The notes under the pieces are model-generated. The model was given only the letters and a program-made list of their open reading frames with translations, had not been told where the DNA came from and did not search any database. Both the position numbers and the translations under genes were made by a program. Shown here piece by piece: positions 37,155 through 46,841 of a DNA stretch of 64,000 nt (its first letter is position 1; each line of letters opens with the position of its first letter). The stretch comes from Orientia tsutsugamushi (lineage in GTDB: Bacteria; Pseudomonadota; Alphaproteobacteria; Rickettsiales; Rickettsiaceae). Where the stretch lies: NCBI RefSeq assembly GCF_900327275.1, contig NZ_LS398548.1, positions 868,001 through 932,000 of the forward strand, written 5' to 3'.

Positions 37155-39489
37155 AGCTTAAGCGGGTAGGTAAGCGCAGAAGCGCTTTTCCTCCCAAAGA
37201 ACCGTACAAGCGAATTACTCCGCATACGGCTCAAGCAATTTACAAACAGCTGCAATAAGTTGTCCGCGATTACTGTGTACTTGTCGATGGCAGTTTTCAT
37301 GCAATAAGCACAAATTGTTAATATGGTCAGTGCCACCACATCTTATAGGTGTTATATGATGTACATGAACACTTTCACCATTATCTATTAAATCAAAACA
37401 AACAAGACATTTACCCTTTTGTCTACGCCAAAGAATCTGCCTAGATTTAAACAAATACTTAGGGCTATCAGCCTGACGTTTATGCCAATATTCTCTAAGT
37501 TTTGAATTATCAGGAGAAGATTTACCTTTAACAAGAATATGTCGTTTAATCGTTGTCCATTGTAATTTCCATAGATATAGATCTTTATTCATAAAGACCC
37601 AATTATCATTTCTGCCTTTAATGCGACCCCAATACTTTTTCTTAAGCCATTCCCAGGATTTTTTAGGATGTTTTCTACATGCAAATCTTGCTTGTCGAAT
37701 CCACATCCAACAGTCTAAATTGGAAAAAATTTTCTTGGACACAACTTTGTTGAAATAACTGCACCATCCAAATATTTTAGAATTTAGATTATCAATTATT
37801 CTATCAATATTCCATGAGAAACTTTTTTTCCATTCTATTGACATTCGTTTTTTAAACGACTTTATAGAGTCTTTAGACGGTTTAACTAGTAGAGCTACAC
37901 CTCTTCTTGTACTATTGGTTTTATATTGTCGAATATTAAATCCAAGGAAATCAAAACCTTCATTAATATGAAGTATCCTGGTTTTTTCCTTTGACAATTC
38001 TAAGCCTCTAATACTTAACCAATCATTAATAATACTTTTGGCTCTGATACATGAGCTTTCTGACTTAGCGCAAACGACAAAATCATCAGCGTATCTCACT
38101 AAAGCATATTCGGATTTAGAATATAGGTGATCATACTTATTATAGATAATATTAAGTATATCACTCATTCCATGAAGAGTTATGTTTAAAAGTAATGGAG
38201 AAATTAATCCACCTTGTGGAGTACCAGCTGTTGTTTTGATAATTTGATAATCCTGCATTACACCAGATTTAAGCCATGCTTGAATCCAATTACGAGCAGG
38301 GAAATTTCCTATAATTTTCAAAAGAAAATTATGATCAATATTATCAAATGCTCCTTTAATATCAGCATCTAATATCCAATTTCTATTGGTTCCATGTCGA
38401 ATAATACCAGATATTCTCTGTATTGCATCGTGAGCGCTACGTCCAGGTCTAAAGCCATAGCTGCAACCTTCAAACTTAGCTTCCCAATATGGTTCAAGTG
38501 CTGATTTTACAACAGCCTGTCTACACCTATCCAAAATAGTTGGCAAGCCTAAAGGTCTAGATTCGCCATTACTTTTTGGTATGTATACACGCTTAATCGG
38601 TTTTACAGATGATAGATTATTATCTGCTAACTTTTCCATCAACAGACTCCTTTCTTTATCTGTCTTAACAACTATTTTATCAATTCCAGGACTTTTTCGT
38701 CCTTTGTTGATTTGAGTAACACGTCTTATAGCAAGTAACCTATTTGCTCTTGATTTTAACATCAATCTTTGTAAGTTACCTACTAACTTCGTATTACCAT
38801 TTGCGAATGCCCTATAAATACGTCTACGAAGATTATTAACCTTTTGTATAATTTCTTTCCAGTCTATTGAATGCCAATAGATTTTCTTGAAATTATCTTT
38901 AGTCTCAATTGTTACATTTGCGTTTAGCATTCACTTTTCCAATTAATTCATAATCTTGTTTACCTATTTAGGGTAAATCACCAGTCTTAAGTTAGCATCA
39001 TTTCTGATTAGCATATAAATGCCTATACACTCAGTTATTAATTTCTGTAGTCTTTCGACTTAGTGTCATTTGCTTTCTAAGACCTCTCTTACCTACTATC
39101 AGTTGCCTAATAATAGGCTTACCATGTTTCACTCATCAGAGAGACGTTAAGTTGGTTATCTTCTTTATACCGAGGAGCTGGCATTTTTAAAAAAAAAGGC
39201 TGCGTATTCCTTCTTACAGCTAAGCTTTTCAGCTTTATCCCTATAACAGAATTTATCTGGAGTATCTGCTTTCACATTTACGATATTTTCCATACGAAGA
39301 TTCACTTTCGTTTAACCAATTTTAACTTTACCTTACCCCTATTTCCCATCCAGATTAGTACTTTAGTTAGGCTTTCTATCGCGCTTAGTACAAGATCGTT
39401 ACCAATCTCGCACCGCAATAGCGGTAACTAAGGTTTAAATGCAACCTTGCTACATCTGTAGTCTCTGTTTGAGCGACCTCATGTCGCAC
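37155..39489 (-). mobile_element. Group II intron, unit B
   Basis: 5' end GTGCG at 39489 downward; domain V and VI near 37165-37230 as in unit A. The 3' boundary is uncertain by about 10 bases. It lies at the same site as in unit A with homologous flanks, so either the insertion predates the duplication or the site is a retargeted home. Confidence 0.8.
37215..38930 (-). CDS. ltrA: Group II intron reverse transcriptase/maturase with HNH endonuclease, 571 aa (unit B)
   Basis: Same domains as 18208-19923 with catalytic YADDFVVCAK and HNH intact. The differences are near the N-terminus (RAFANGNTKLVGNL against RASANGNMKLVRNL). Both copies look functional. Confidence 0.93.
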   Translation of the reverse strand: MLNANVTIETKDNFKKIYWHSIDWKEIIQKVNNLRRRIYRAFANGNTKLVGNLQRLMLKSRANRLLAIRRVTQINKGRKSPGIDKIVVKTDKERSLLMEKLADNNLSSVKPIKRVYIPKSNGESRPLGLPTILDRCRQAVVKSALEPYWEAKFEGCSYGFRPGRSAHDAIQRISGIIRHGTNRNWILDADIKGAFDNIDHNFLLKIIGNFPARNWIQAWLKSGVMQDYQIIKTTAGTPQGGLISPLLLNITLHGMSDILNIIYNKYDHLYSKSEYALVRYADDFVVCAKSESSCIRAKSIINDWLSIRGLELSKEKTRILHINEGFDFLGFNIRQYKTNSTRRGVALLVKPSKDSIKSFKKRMSIEWKKSFSWNIDRIIDNLNSKIFGWCSYFNKVVSKKIFSNLDCWMWIRQARFACRKHPKKSWEWLKKKYWGRIKGRNDNWVFMNKDLYLWKLQWTTIKRHILVKGKSSPDNSKLREYWHKRQADSPKYLFKSRQILWRRQKGKCLVCFDLIDNGESVHVHHITPIRCGGTDHINNLCLLHENCHRQVHSNRGQLIAAVCKLLEPYAE

Positions 39490-39499
39490 TATGCAATAT

Positions 39500-39538
39500 G
39501 CAATCTATAAAGATTGCTGCTAAAAAATTGAGTACTCA
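39500..39538. other. Conserved stem and palindrome upstream of traA, unit B
   Basis: GCAATCT/AGATTGC with a 4-nt loop (39500-39517), then TGAGTACTCA (39529-39538). Two base pairs differ from unit A by compensating changes (T:A to C:G, A:T to T:A). Confidence 0.45.
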
Positions 39539-39630
39539 TTAACCGATTGAATGTTAAAAAAAAGAAGTTTATGCTAGCAAAATCAAAAAAACCATGCTAA
39601 CTTAAAACTCAGGTGAGAATTGGTATTGAG

Positions 39631-41826
39631 ATGGCTATACAGTTTACAAGGATTGAATTTTTAACTAGAAGTAAAGGAGGTGATAGTTGTCGTAAGGTAG
39701 CGTATAATGCAAGAACTATTGTTAAAAATGAGCAGACAAAAATAAGGTATAACTTCTTTACTAAGCAGGATGTTGAAAAAGCAGTAAAAGATATACCAGA
39801 TCTAATAGCAAGAGAACAGTTAGTTCAGCAAGTGCTTAGTTCAAATAGAATACTAGAGTTATACCATGATGATGGTGAAAGTAGCAAATATTTTACGACA
39901 ATTGAGGTTCGAAATGAGGAGACGAGAATAATCAGAATAGCTAATAAAATCAATAATCAGGTTTATTACAACGATATTTACAATCTTAAAAGTGATATCG
40001 AAGGTCTAGCAAATGTTAGTGAAGAACAGAAACAAGCTCTAAGGCATATTTTGCTTAGCACTAGTGGAGTTAGAGTCTTGAGAGGAAGAGCTGGTACAGG
40101 AAAATCTTATGTTTTAATAAAAGCGCATGAGCTCGCAACAAATCGTGGACAAAAAGTTATTGGTCTTGCTCCTACTCATAAGGCAGTATCAGAGCTGAGG
40201 AGCAAAGGTTATACAGAGGTCTATACAGTAAAAGGATTTTTATATAATCGAAAAAAAATTTTTATGCAAGACAGCTTAATAGTAGTAGATGAAGCTGGAA
40301 TGGTAGGTACTAAAGCTTATGCAGAGCTGTTTAGAGTAGTTAGAAACAATAATTGTCAACTGATACTTGCTGGAGATGAAAAACAGCTAGCTTCAATAGA
40401 AAGAGGCGGAATGTTTGAGATGCTGAGTAATATTTTTGGTTCACATGTTTTAGTAAATATTCGAAGACAAAGTGAAAACTGGAGCAAAGAAGCAGCAATG
40501 GAGTTTGCTGAGAGTAATATTTTAAGCGGTATAACCTTACTGAGGCAAAATAACTGCGTTAGGTTTGATAATACGTTGCAGGACTCAATGAGTAAGTTAA
40601 TATACAACTGGAGTCTAAGCAAATTTAAACCACATGAAAAATTGGTAATTACAGTACGTAATAAAGATGTCGACATTCTTAATTCAAGTATTAGGTCTTT
40701 GTTAAAAGCAAATGGTACGCTAAAAGGCACAGAATATGAGCGTTCTATTGATGGAAGGAAAAAGTCATATATGGCAGGAGATAGAATCGTATTTCAAAAA
40801 AGCTATAAGGATTTACAAATACAAAATAGTGAATTTGCAACTTTAACTTCGGTTAGTAAAAATAAATTTATAGCTAAGACAGATGCAGGAAAAGAGGTGA
40901 GTTTTGACCCAAGCAAAATACAATTTAAACATGGCTATGCAAGTACTGTTTATAAGGTCCAGGGAGCTTCTATAAAAGATGTATACGTTTTGCATAACGG
41001 AGTAAGTAATATAAGCAGCTCATACGTAGCTATGACAAGGCATATAGAGAACTTGCAGCTATATTGCAATAAGAAAGCTACTGCAAGCATTAACAGTTTA
41101 ATAAATCAGCTCAGCAGACCAAATGAGAAATCAGCTAGCATAACTCTGAAAACTGCTCATGATTTTGAGAAAGAACGGACAAAGACAACTGTTTTTAGTA
41201 AAGTTTTTAGTAAAGTTGAAAACTGGTTTAAGTCTATAATCAATGATATCAATGATAGATCTCATGTGAATGAAGAATATTATCATTTTACCGTTAAACC
41301 AGAGCAAGAAGCTAAAGTAGAAAAAGTCCAGCAAGAGAATAGCATAAAGCAATGCACCACCAAAGATATTTCTACTCCATTGTTTATGCAAATCAAAGAA
41401 CAAAGACAATATGATTATGATGTAACCATTCTGTCAGCAGAAGGAAAAACGATATCAAGTTTTCAGGAAGCTGGCATTGATAGCAGAATGGTATATAGCT
41501 CAAATGTAAATAATTTGAAGTACTATCAACCATTTCAAGGAGAAAAGATTCTTATAGCTGCAAATAATTATAAACAGAATAAAGAATATGTAAGCACTAT
41601 AAACGAGGCTGCAAAAGTACTGACAAGCAAAGGAGCAATCACTAGCATCGTAGTTCCTTCAGAAGGTGAAGATTTTAACGAAATGCTAAAAAATAAAGGA
41701 GCCACAGCTGTTAAGGAGCTTATGATACCTGAAATCATGAAGTTAATTAATACTCAGAACGTAAAAACAGAGTCTGAACAAGTGGTGAAAACTAACATAG
41801 CTCCAAAAATTGGAGTTAGACGGTAG
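39631..41826 (+). CDS. traA: TraA helicase lacking the relaxase core, 731 aa (unit B)
   Basis: The first ~40 residues are the relaxase start (MAIQFTRIEFLTRSKGGDSC). They are joined in frame to the helicase segment (FTKQDVEKAVKDI), so the metal-binding NWHVHIL region is deleted. Helicase motifs are intact: RGRAGTGKSYVL, SLIVVDEAGMVG, GDEKQLASIERGG, YASTVYKVQGASIKDVYVL, SYVAMTR. A C-terminal Toprim-like domain follows (VTILSAEGKTISSFQEAG), but its D-x-D has become AANN. It can be a helicase but not a nickase. Start chosen at MAI, as in unit A. Confidence 0.85.
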   Translation: MAIQFTRIEFLTRSKGGDSCRKVAYNARTIVKNEQTKIRYNFFTKQDVEKAVKDIPDLIAREQLVQQVLSSNRILELYHDDGESSKYFTTIEVRNEETRIIRIANKINNQVYYNDIYNLKSDIEGLANVSEEQKQALRHILLSTSGVRVLRGRAGTGKSYVLIKAHELATNRGQKVIGLAPTHKAVSELRSKGYTEVYTVKGFLYNRKKIFMQDSLIVVDEAGMVGTKAYAELFRVVRNNNCQLILAGDEKQLASIERGGMFEMLSNIFGSHVLVNIRRQSENWSKEAAMEFAESNILSGITLLRQNNCVRFDNTLQDSMSKLIYNWSLSKFKPHEKLVITVRNKDVDILNSSIRSLLKANGTLKGTEYERSIDGRKKSYMAGDRIVFQKSYKDLQIQNSEFATLTSVSKNKFIAKTDAGKEVSFDPSKIQFKHGYASTVYKVQGASIKDVYVLHNGVSNISSSYVAMTRHIENLQLYCNKKATASINSLINQLSRPNEKSASITLKTAHDFEKERTKTTVFSKVFSKVENWFKSIINDINDRSHVNEEYYHFTVKPEQEAKVEKVQQENSIKQCTTKDISTPLFMQIKEQRQYDYDVTILSAEGKTISSFQEAGIDSRMVYSSNVNNLKYYQPFQGEKILIAANNYKQNKEYVSTINEAAKVLTSKGAITSIVVPSEGEDFNEMLKNKGATAVKELMIPEIMKLINTQNVKTESEQVVKTNIAPKIGVRR

Positions 41827-41868
41827 TGCTGAAGATTTGAAATTGAATGTAAGCTATTCATTCATAGA

Positions 41869-41922
41869 GCAAATTACAAAATGAGCTATACATAACAGCT
41901 CACAGTGATGTTTGTAATTTGC
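41869..41922. repeat. Nested inverted repeat between traA pieces
   Basis: GCAAATTACAAA (41869-41880) pairs with TTTGTAATTTGC (41911-41922); inside, GAGCT (41883-41887) pairs with AGCTC (41897-41901). It follows the traA stop and precedes a second traA fragment. It could be a terminator without a U-run, or a recombination-site remnant. Confidence 0.55.
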
Positions 41923-41944
41923 ATTATGCCCTGCTAAGATAATA

Positions 41945-43462
41945 ATGACTATATATGTTCTTCATAATAATGGTGTATGCATAGAAAGTTCTAACATAAG
42001 CATGATAGGGAATGCAGAGCAAATACGGTTGTACTACAATGTGCAAGCTACAAAAAATGTTGCTAACCTAATAGAGCAGCTTAGCACAGCTAAGACAGAC
42101 TCTATCAATTCAAAAGAGGAGAATAATGATGTTCAAGCAAATGAAGTAAGGCAATATCAATCTGCTCAAAACTATAGAAAAAACGATTATTATTCAAATA
42201 GCAAGGAAGAACTACAAAAATTGAGGGATGCAATAGCTTATAGAGCTGACACTATAGCTCGTGATATTCTTGGAGATCCAAATAACCGCCTATCTAAACA
42301 CGGAAGATTACGTTGGGAAGACACTGGCAAAATACAAGTAACCACCGAGGGCAAGTACGCTGGACAATGGTATGACTTCAGCACAGGACAAGGTAGTAAT
42401 TTATTATCTCTGCTTCAAAGAGAAAGAGGAGGCAGCTTTTTTGAGGCAAAGGAATATTTGAAAAGTATGGTTGGAATGTCTAATATTAATCAACGGTATC
42501 AGAGACCGCCTAAGACTGACGATTCTCAACAATACACTCAACAATCTGAAAGTGTTAAAATCGCAAAAGTTCAAAACTTGTATGAACTATCAAGCAGAAT
42601 ACATGGTTATGAGATAGATACGAGCCCAAGCGCAGAAGTTGAAATAGTAAAAAAGTATCTTGAAAATCGTGGTATTACTTTTGACAAAAGCACCGCAAGT
42701 TCAGACTTAAAAGCAAGTATACTGTTTGATACTCAAACGAGAGAAAATTATCCAGCATTGACAGCATTTGCAAGAAATTCAAAAGGAGAAATTACAGGAG
42801 TACAGGCCGTATATCTAAATTCGGCAGGAGATAAGGCGAATATTTCAATTAACAGAAGATCTTTCGGTAAAATCAGCGGATCGTTCATAACAATCGCAAA
42901 GCGAAATGCGAATGACCCTAATATAACAATTATAGCAGAAGGCGCTGAAACAGCATTGAGCTTGCAGCAAGCAGGAATTAAAGGTAATATCATTGCTAGT
43001 GCAGAAATTTCGAATTTGACAAATTATTCACCATTTCCTGGTGAAAAAATCATCATTGCAGCAGATAATGATAGCAAAAATTCTCTAACTAATAATACTG
43101 TAATTAAAGCTGCAAAAATATTAGAAATGAAGGAAGCAATAACTTGTATAGTTAAACCACCAGAAAATGGTGATTTTAATAATCTGCTGCAAAGTTGTGG
43201 AGACCAGTCAATTAGAGACATTATAGAACCTGAAATTACTAAACTGACTAAGGCAGTTGAAACAACCAAACTTACTCAAACAGAAAATAATAGTATAGCA
43301 AAACAAAATGATATTACGAATGTTAAAGAATTGTATAATAAATCGTCATCTCTATACTACTTTAAACAAGAAGAGGAAGCTAAGGTGGAAACGATAGTTG
43401 TGAATAAATATTCAGAAAACCATACAGGAATTTATAGTTCAAAAATCTTTAATAATTCATAA
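41945..43462 (+). pseudogene. TraA C-terminal half with Toprim domain (second copy)
   Basis: It starts within the degraded last helicase motif (YVLHNNGVCIESSNISMIGN) exactly as unit A's traA ends, so it is the continuation of that traA type. A DUF7146-like region follows (RDILGDPNNRLSKHGRLRWE, WYDFSTGQGSNLL), then a canonical Toprim: IIAEGAETALSLQQAG and IIIAADNDSKN, with E and D-x-D intact. The frame ends at 43462 and continues shifted in the next feature. It may still be translated from the ATG at 41945, but no ribosome-binding site is seen. Confidence 0.7.
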
Positions 43463-43475
43463 TTTAAGGGCAAAT

Positions 43476-44027
43476 ATGGTTTTTGATGAAGAGACTCAAA
43501 AATCCTGGCCTGCACTCACTATTTTTGTTAAAAATGACAAAGATGAAATTACTGGAGCTAAGATATTAGCTCTGAATTCAAAAACATGTAATAAAGCTGA
43601 TGTAGCTGAAAAATCTGTTGGTACAATTAGTGGGTCATTTGCTGAAATTGCTCAACAGAATTCAAAATACTCACCTGTAACAATCATTACAAAGGATATT
43701 GAAACAGCGTTAACCATTCAACAAGCTGGAGTCGAAGGCAAAATCTTATGTGCAATTGAAGCCGAAAATTTGCAAAACTATAATCCTGGCCCAAAAGAAA
43801 AGATCATTCTAGCAGTTAAAAATGACGTAAATACTGAAAAAGCTGAAAAAGTTCTGGAGGATAAGGAAGCAGTAGTCTGCACAGTCAAAAATGACTTCAA
43901 TAATGTATTAAAAACTCAAGGATTATATGCTGTTAGAAATATTATCAGCCCTGAAATAAGAAAACTTAATGAAAAAATTGAATCAATACAAACTAATATA
44001 CAACCAGGATTATGTCCGAAACACTAG
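43476..44027 (+). pseudogene. TraA third Toprim-like domain, separated by frameshift
   Basis: It is homologous to the preceding Toprim segment (VFDEETQKSWPALTIFVKND, VGTISGSFAEIAQQN, ETALTIQQAGVEG), but the catalytic E and D-x-D are lost (ITKDIETAL; LAVKNDVN). A one-base frameshift at about 43455-43475 separates it. It ends 51 bp before the Rpn gene. It reflects tandem amplification of Toprim domains at the TraA C-terminus. Confidence 0.65.
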
Positions 44028-44078
44028 GCAGAGTATGACACAGCATTTTTTATTTAAAAAACTATAGAGTGAAAAAAT

Positions 44079-45074
44079 ATGACAAAACAATTAAAGCATG
44101 ATTCATTGGCAAAGACAATCATGAGCGATCCAGTGGCTGCACAAGAATTTCTAGAGTATTATTTACCAATGAATTTCAAGAGTTTAATAGATTTATCACA
44201 AATAAAAGTAGAGCAAGAGAGTTATATAGAAGAATCGTTAAAGAAAAAATACAGTGATATCGTCTATAAAGTTGCAACCAAAAAACATGGCAATGCTTTT
44301 ATTTATATATTAATTGAAGCTCAATCAACCGTCGATTATTGGACAGCTCTGCGGTTATGGAGATACACATTGTTATTGTGCGAAAGGCATAAGAAAGAAA
44401 AAACTAAATTACCATTAGTGTATAATTTAGTGATCTACAACGGCAAAGAAGTCTACAACGCACCTAGGAATTTGTGGGATTTATTTACCGATTCAATGAT
44501 AGCTAAGCAATTAATGACCTCTGACTATCAATTAGTCGATTTACAAAGTATGTCGAATGATGAAATTGTTAGGAAAAAGCATATCGGAATGCTCGAATAT
44601 ATGCTAAAGCACATTCATCAACGAGATATGTTAAAGCTTTGGGAAGAGTTTCTAATAAAGTTCAAACATGTTTTAATACTTGATAAAGAAAAAGGCTATA
44701 TTTACCTAAGATCATTTTTATGGTATACTGATACTAAATTACTAGAGAGTCAGCAACCAGAATTAGAGCAGGTTCTGGCTAAGTATTTATCTGAAGAAGA
44801 AAAAGGTAATATTATGAGAACTATTGCTGCAAAATATATTGATGAAGGCAGAGCTGAAGGTGTAAAGCTTGGTGAGACTAAAGGCAGAGCTGAAGGCAGA
44901 GCTGAAGGTATAAAGCTTGGTGAGACTAAAGGCAGAGCTGAAGGCAGAGCTGAAGCCGCACAAGGGCTTGCAAGAAACTTATTAAAAGCTGGCTTTTCAG
45001 TTGAATTTATTTCTGAAAATACTGGATTGTCAAAAGAAGAAGTGATTAATTTAAAAAATAACATAGAGTATTAA
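44079..45074 (+). CDS. Rpn-family PD-(D/E)XK nuclease (Transposase_31 type), 331 aa
   Basis: The N-terminus (HDSLAKTIMSDPVAAQEFLE) and core (KYSDIVYKVATKKHGNAFIY, ILIEAQSTVDYWTALRLWRY) are typical of the RpnA/Transposase_31 branch. D in YSDIVYKV and E-x-Q in ILIEAQST form the PD-(D/E)XK site. This is a different branch from the proteins at 14893 and 33810. It also ends in AEG repeats (GRAEGRAEGIKLGETKGRAE) and a conserved helix (SKEEVINLKNN). AGTGAAAAA precedes the ATG. Confidence 0.85.
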   Translation: MTKQLKHDSLAKTIMSDPVAAQEFLEYYLPMNFKSLIDLSQIKVEQESYIEESLKKKYSDIVYKVATKKHGNAFIYILIEAQSTVDYWTALRLWRYTLLLCERHKKEKTKLPLVYNLVIYNGKEVYNAPRNLWDLFTDSMIAKQLMTSDYQLVDLQSMSNDEIVRKKHIGMLEYMLKHIHQRDMLKLWEEFLIKFKHVLILDKEKGYIYLRSFLWYTDTKLLESQQPELEQVLAKYLSEEEKGNIMRTIAAKYIDEGRAEGVKLGETKGRAEGRAEGIKLGETKGRAEGRAEAAQGLARNLLKAGFSVEFISENTGLSKEEVINLKNNIEY

Positions 45075-45083
45075 TTTTTCGAA

Positions 45084-46838
45084 TTAATACTCTACTAACT
45101 TAAGTTTTTTGAGCAATTTATATTCACAAACAAAAGCTGTATTTAAGTTTTGTAGCTGCATAGTTAGTTTTGTGATAGGAAAGTTACCGGCAAGCTTTAC
45201 ATAACATGTAAGGTCTGGTAGGTTCATAATTTCAGATGGCATAACTAAAATCTTTTTACGCTCAACATTATTCATATTTACCCCATCTCGCATAGTATTT
45301 GATCCATATGACAAGTTCTCTTGAGTTTCAATAATTTCTTGCTCACCTAGTGTTAATGCTGATTTATAAGCTGTAACCTGATCGCTAACTCGAAAAATAA
45401 ATTTACTATTAAACAAATCCAGCATAGAAGCACATTCAGCAGCCCCATATATTGCTTCTAATTGATGAATATTCTGCAATCCAGCAACAAAGCAGCCTCC
45501 ATACTTTCTACTTTCAGCTAAAGCAACTGGTAAAGACGAAACTTTTTGTAGAGCTGGAAGTTCATCAAGTATAAACCACATGTTTTTGTTATCATGATTA
45601 GGATTTCTACACATCAAAGCCTTGATAGCTATGCTTATCCAGGCTGAAATAAGTGGGCATAAAGTAGCTCTTTGATTTGGGTTAGCTGTGATAAATAGCC
45701 AGCTAGTTTCATTTGAATTACTAAACCATTCTTTTATGCTAAAACTACCTCCAGGCTTTAAATATTGTAGCGAAGTAATATTCTTTCCAAGCGTAGACTG
45801 AATTCCTGCAGAAGTTTCGAGCGCGCTTTCACTTATAATACCTGATACAGCAGTGTTTCTAAAAGCTTTTGCAAATTGTCTATTATCAGAGTAAATGATT
45901 GTATGAATTAGTTTTATGATATCTTTATCATCCTTATATAGCTTCAATGCTTCAGACAAGACTAATTCAGCATTTTTAGCAAAAAAGTCATCAAGTTTAG
46001 GAGTATAATTACTAAAACTACTCGCTATATCATGAAAATCAGCTGCTTCAAAACAATCATTCCAAGGCAACCATTGTTCACTATTTTTTTCAAAAGGATT
46101 AAGCAGCTTATCACATTTAGGGTCAAAAAATCTATCAGTAAAAGCTCCAGTAGTGTCTACAATTATTGCTCGATCCTTATGTAATCGAATTTGTGGTAGC
46201 AGTTCGTTAAGCATATTAGTTTTACCGGTACCTGTTGTTCCAGTAATCAGAATGTGTAATCTTTCACTATTCTTTACTAATGGTAAGCCTCCAAAACGGA
46301 TTTTCGAGGCCTTTTTAGCGCTTTTTAGCATTTTGGCTAAGCATTTGTATCCTACAAAATCAGCACCTCTAATTTTGGCCTTAATAATCGTTTTTTTACC
46401 TTGAGCTGTAAAGAAAACAATTGAGATTATCACACCAATAGCAAAAACAATTAATCCTTCTAACAATGCTGAATTAATTAAGAATTCCAATAATTGCTGT
46501 ATTTTAAATCCATGTTTGCCTGTATAAAACTCATGCAAAAAGTCTTGAGCATTGAGGTGCATCCATTTTTTAAACCTTAAACTATAAAACTTAATGCCTA
46601 TTTGATCGATATCATAAAAATGTTCACCAATTGCTAGCTTAAGCTGCACATATCTTTCAATTGCGAAATAATACAAGCTGCTCAGAAAAACTTTTTGATA
46701 TAATCGACATATAATCCAGAATATCGATAATCCTAATCCAATTATAAAAACGTTGGTACTACCTTGCCCAAACATTCTTAACTTATGAGCAAATAACTGC
46801 GATCCTCTTGTGAAATTTCCTTGATTCTGAAAATTCAT
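45084..46838 (-). CDS. traD: Type IV coupling protein TraD (F-type), 584 aa
   Basis: Inner-membrane ATPase that brings relaxosome DNA to the transfer channel. Two N-terminal hydrophobic segments (VFIIGLGLSIFWIICRLY at about 30-47; LEGLIVFAIGVIISIVFFTA at about 127-146) precede the ATPase: Walker A ITGTTGTGKTNMLNELL, Walker B FILDELPAL, SRKYGGCFVAGLQNIHQLE. About 580 aa is shorter than plasmid F TraD because the long C-terminal extension is missing. The ATG at 46838 is chosen; a TTG adjoins it. The gene starts immediately after the TPR stop, so the two are co-transcribed. Confidence 0.9.
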   Translation of the reverse strand: MNFQNQGNFTRGSQLFAHKLRMFGQGSTNVFIIGLGLSIFWIICRLYQKVFLSSLYYFAIERYVQLKLAIGEHFYDIDQIGIKFYSLRFKKWMHLNAQDFLHEFYTGKHGFKIQQLLEFLINSALLEGLIVFAIGVIISIVFFTAQGKKTIIKAKIRGADFVGYKCLAKMLKSAKKASKIRFGGLPLVKNSERLHILITGTTGTGKTNMLNELLPQIRLHKDRAIIVDTTGAFTDRFFDPKCDKLLNPFEKNSEQWLPWNDCFEAADFHDIASSFSNYTPKLDDFFAKNAELVLSEALKLYKDDKDIIKLIHTIIYSDNRQFAKAFRNTAVSGIISESALETSAGIQSTLGKNITSLQYLKPGGSFSIKEWFSNSNETSWLFITANPNQRATLCPLISAWISIAIKALMCRNPNHDNKNMWFILDELPALQKVSSLPVALAESRKYGGCFVAGLQNIHQLEAIYGAAECASMLDLFNSKFIFRVSDQVTAYKSALTLGEQEIIETQENLSYGSNTMRDGVNMNNVERKKILVMPSEIMNLPDLTCYVKLAGNFPITKLTMQLQNLNTAFVCEYKLLKKLKLVEY

Positions 46839-46841
46839 CAA

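Noticed and set aside
39631-41826. Calling this an intact TraA relaxase.
   Set aside because: The metal-binding HVH segment is deleted; only the helicase and a degenerate Toprim-like tail are left.
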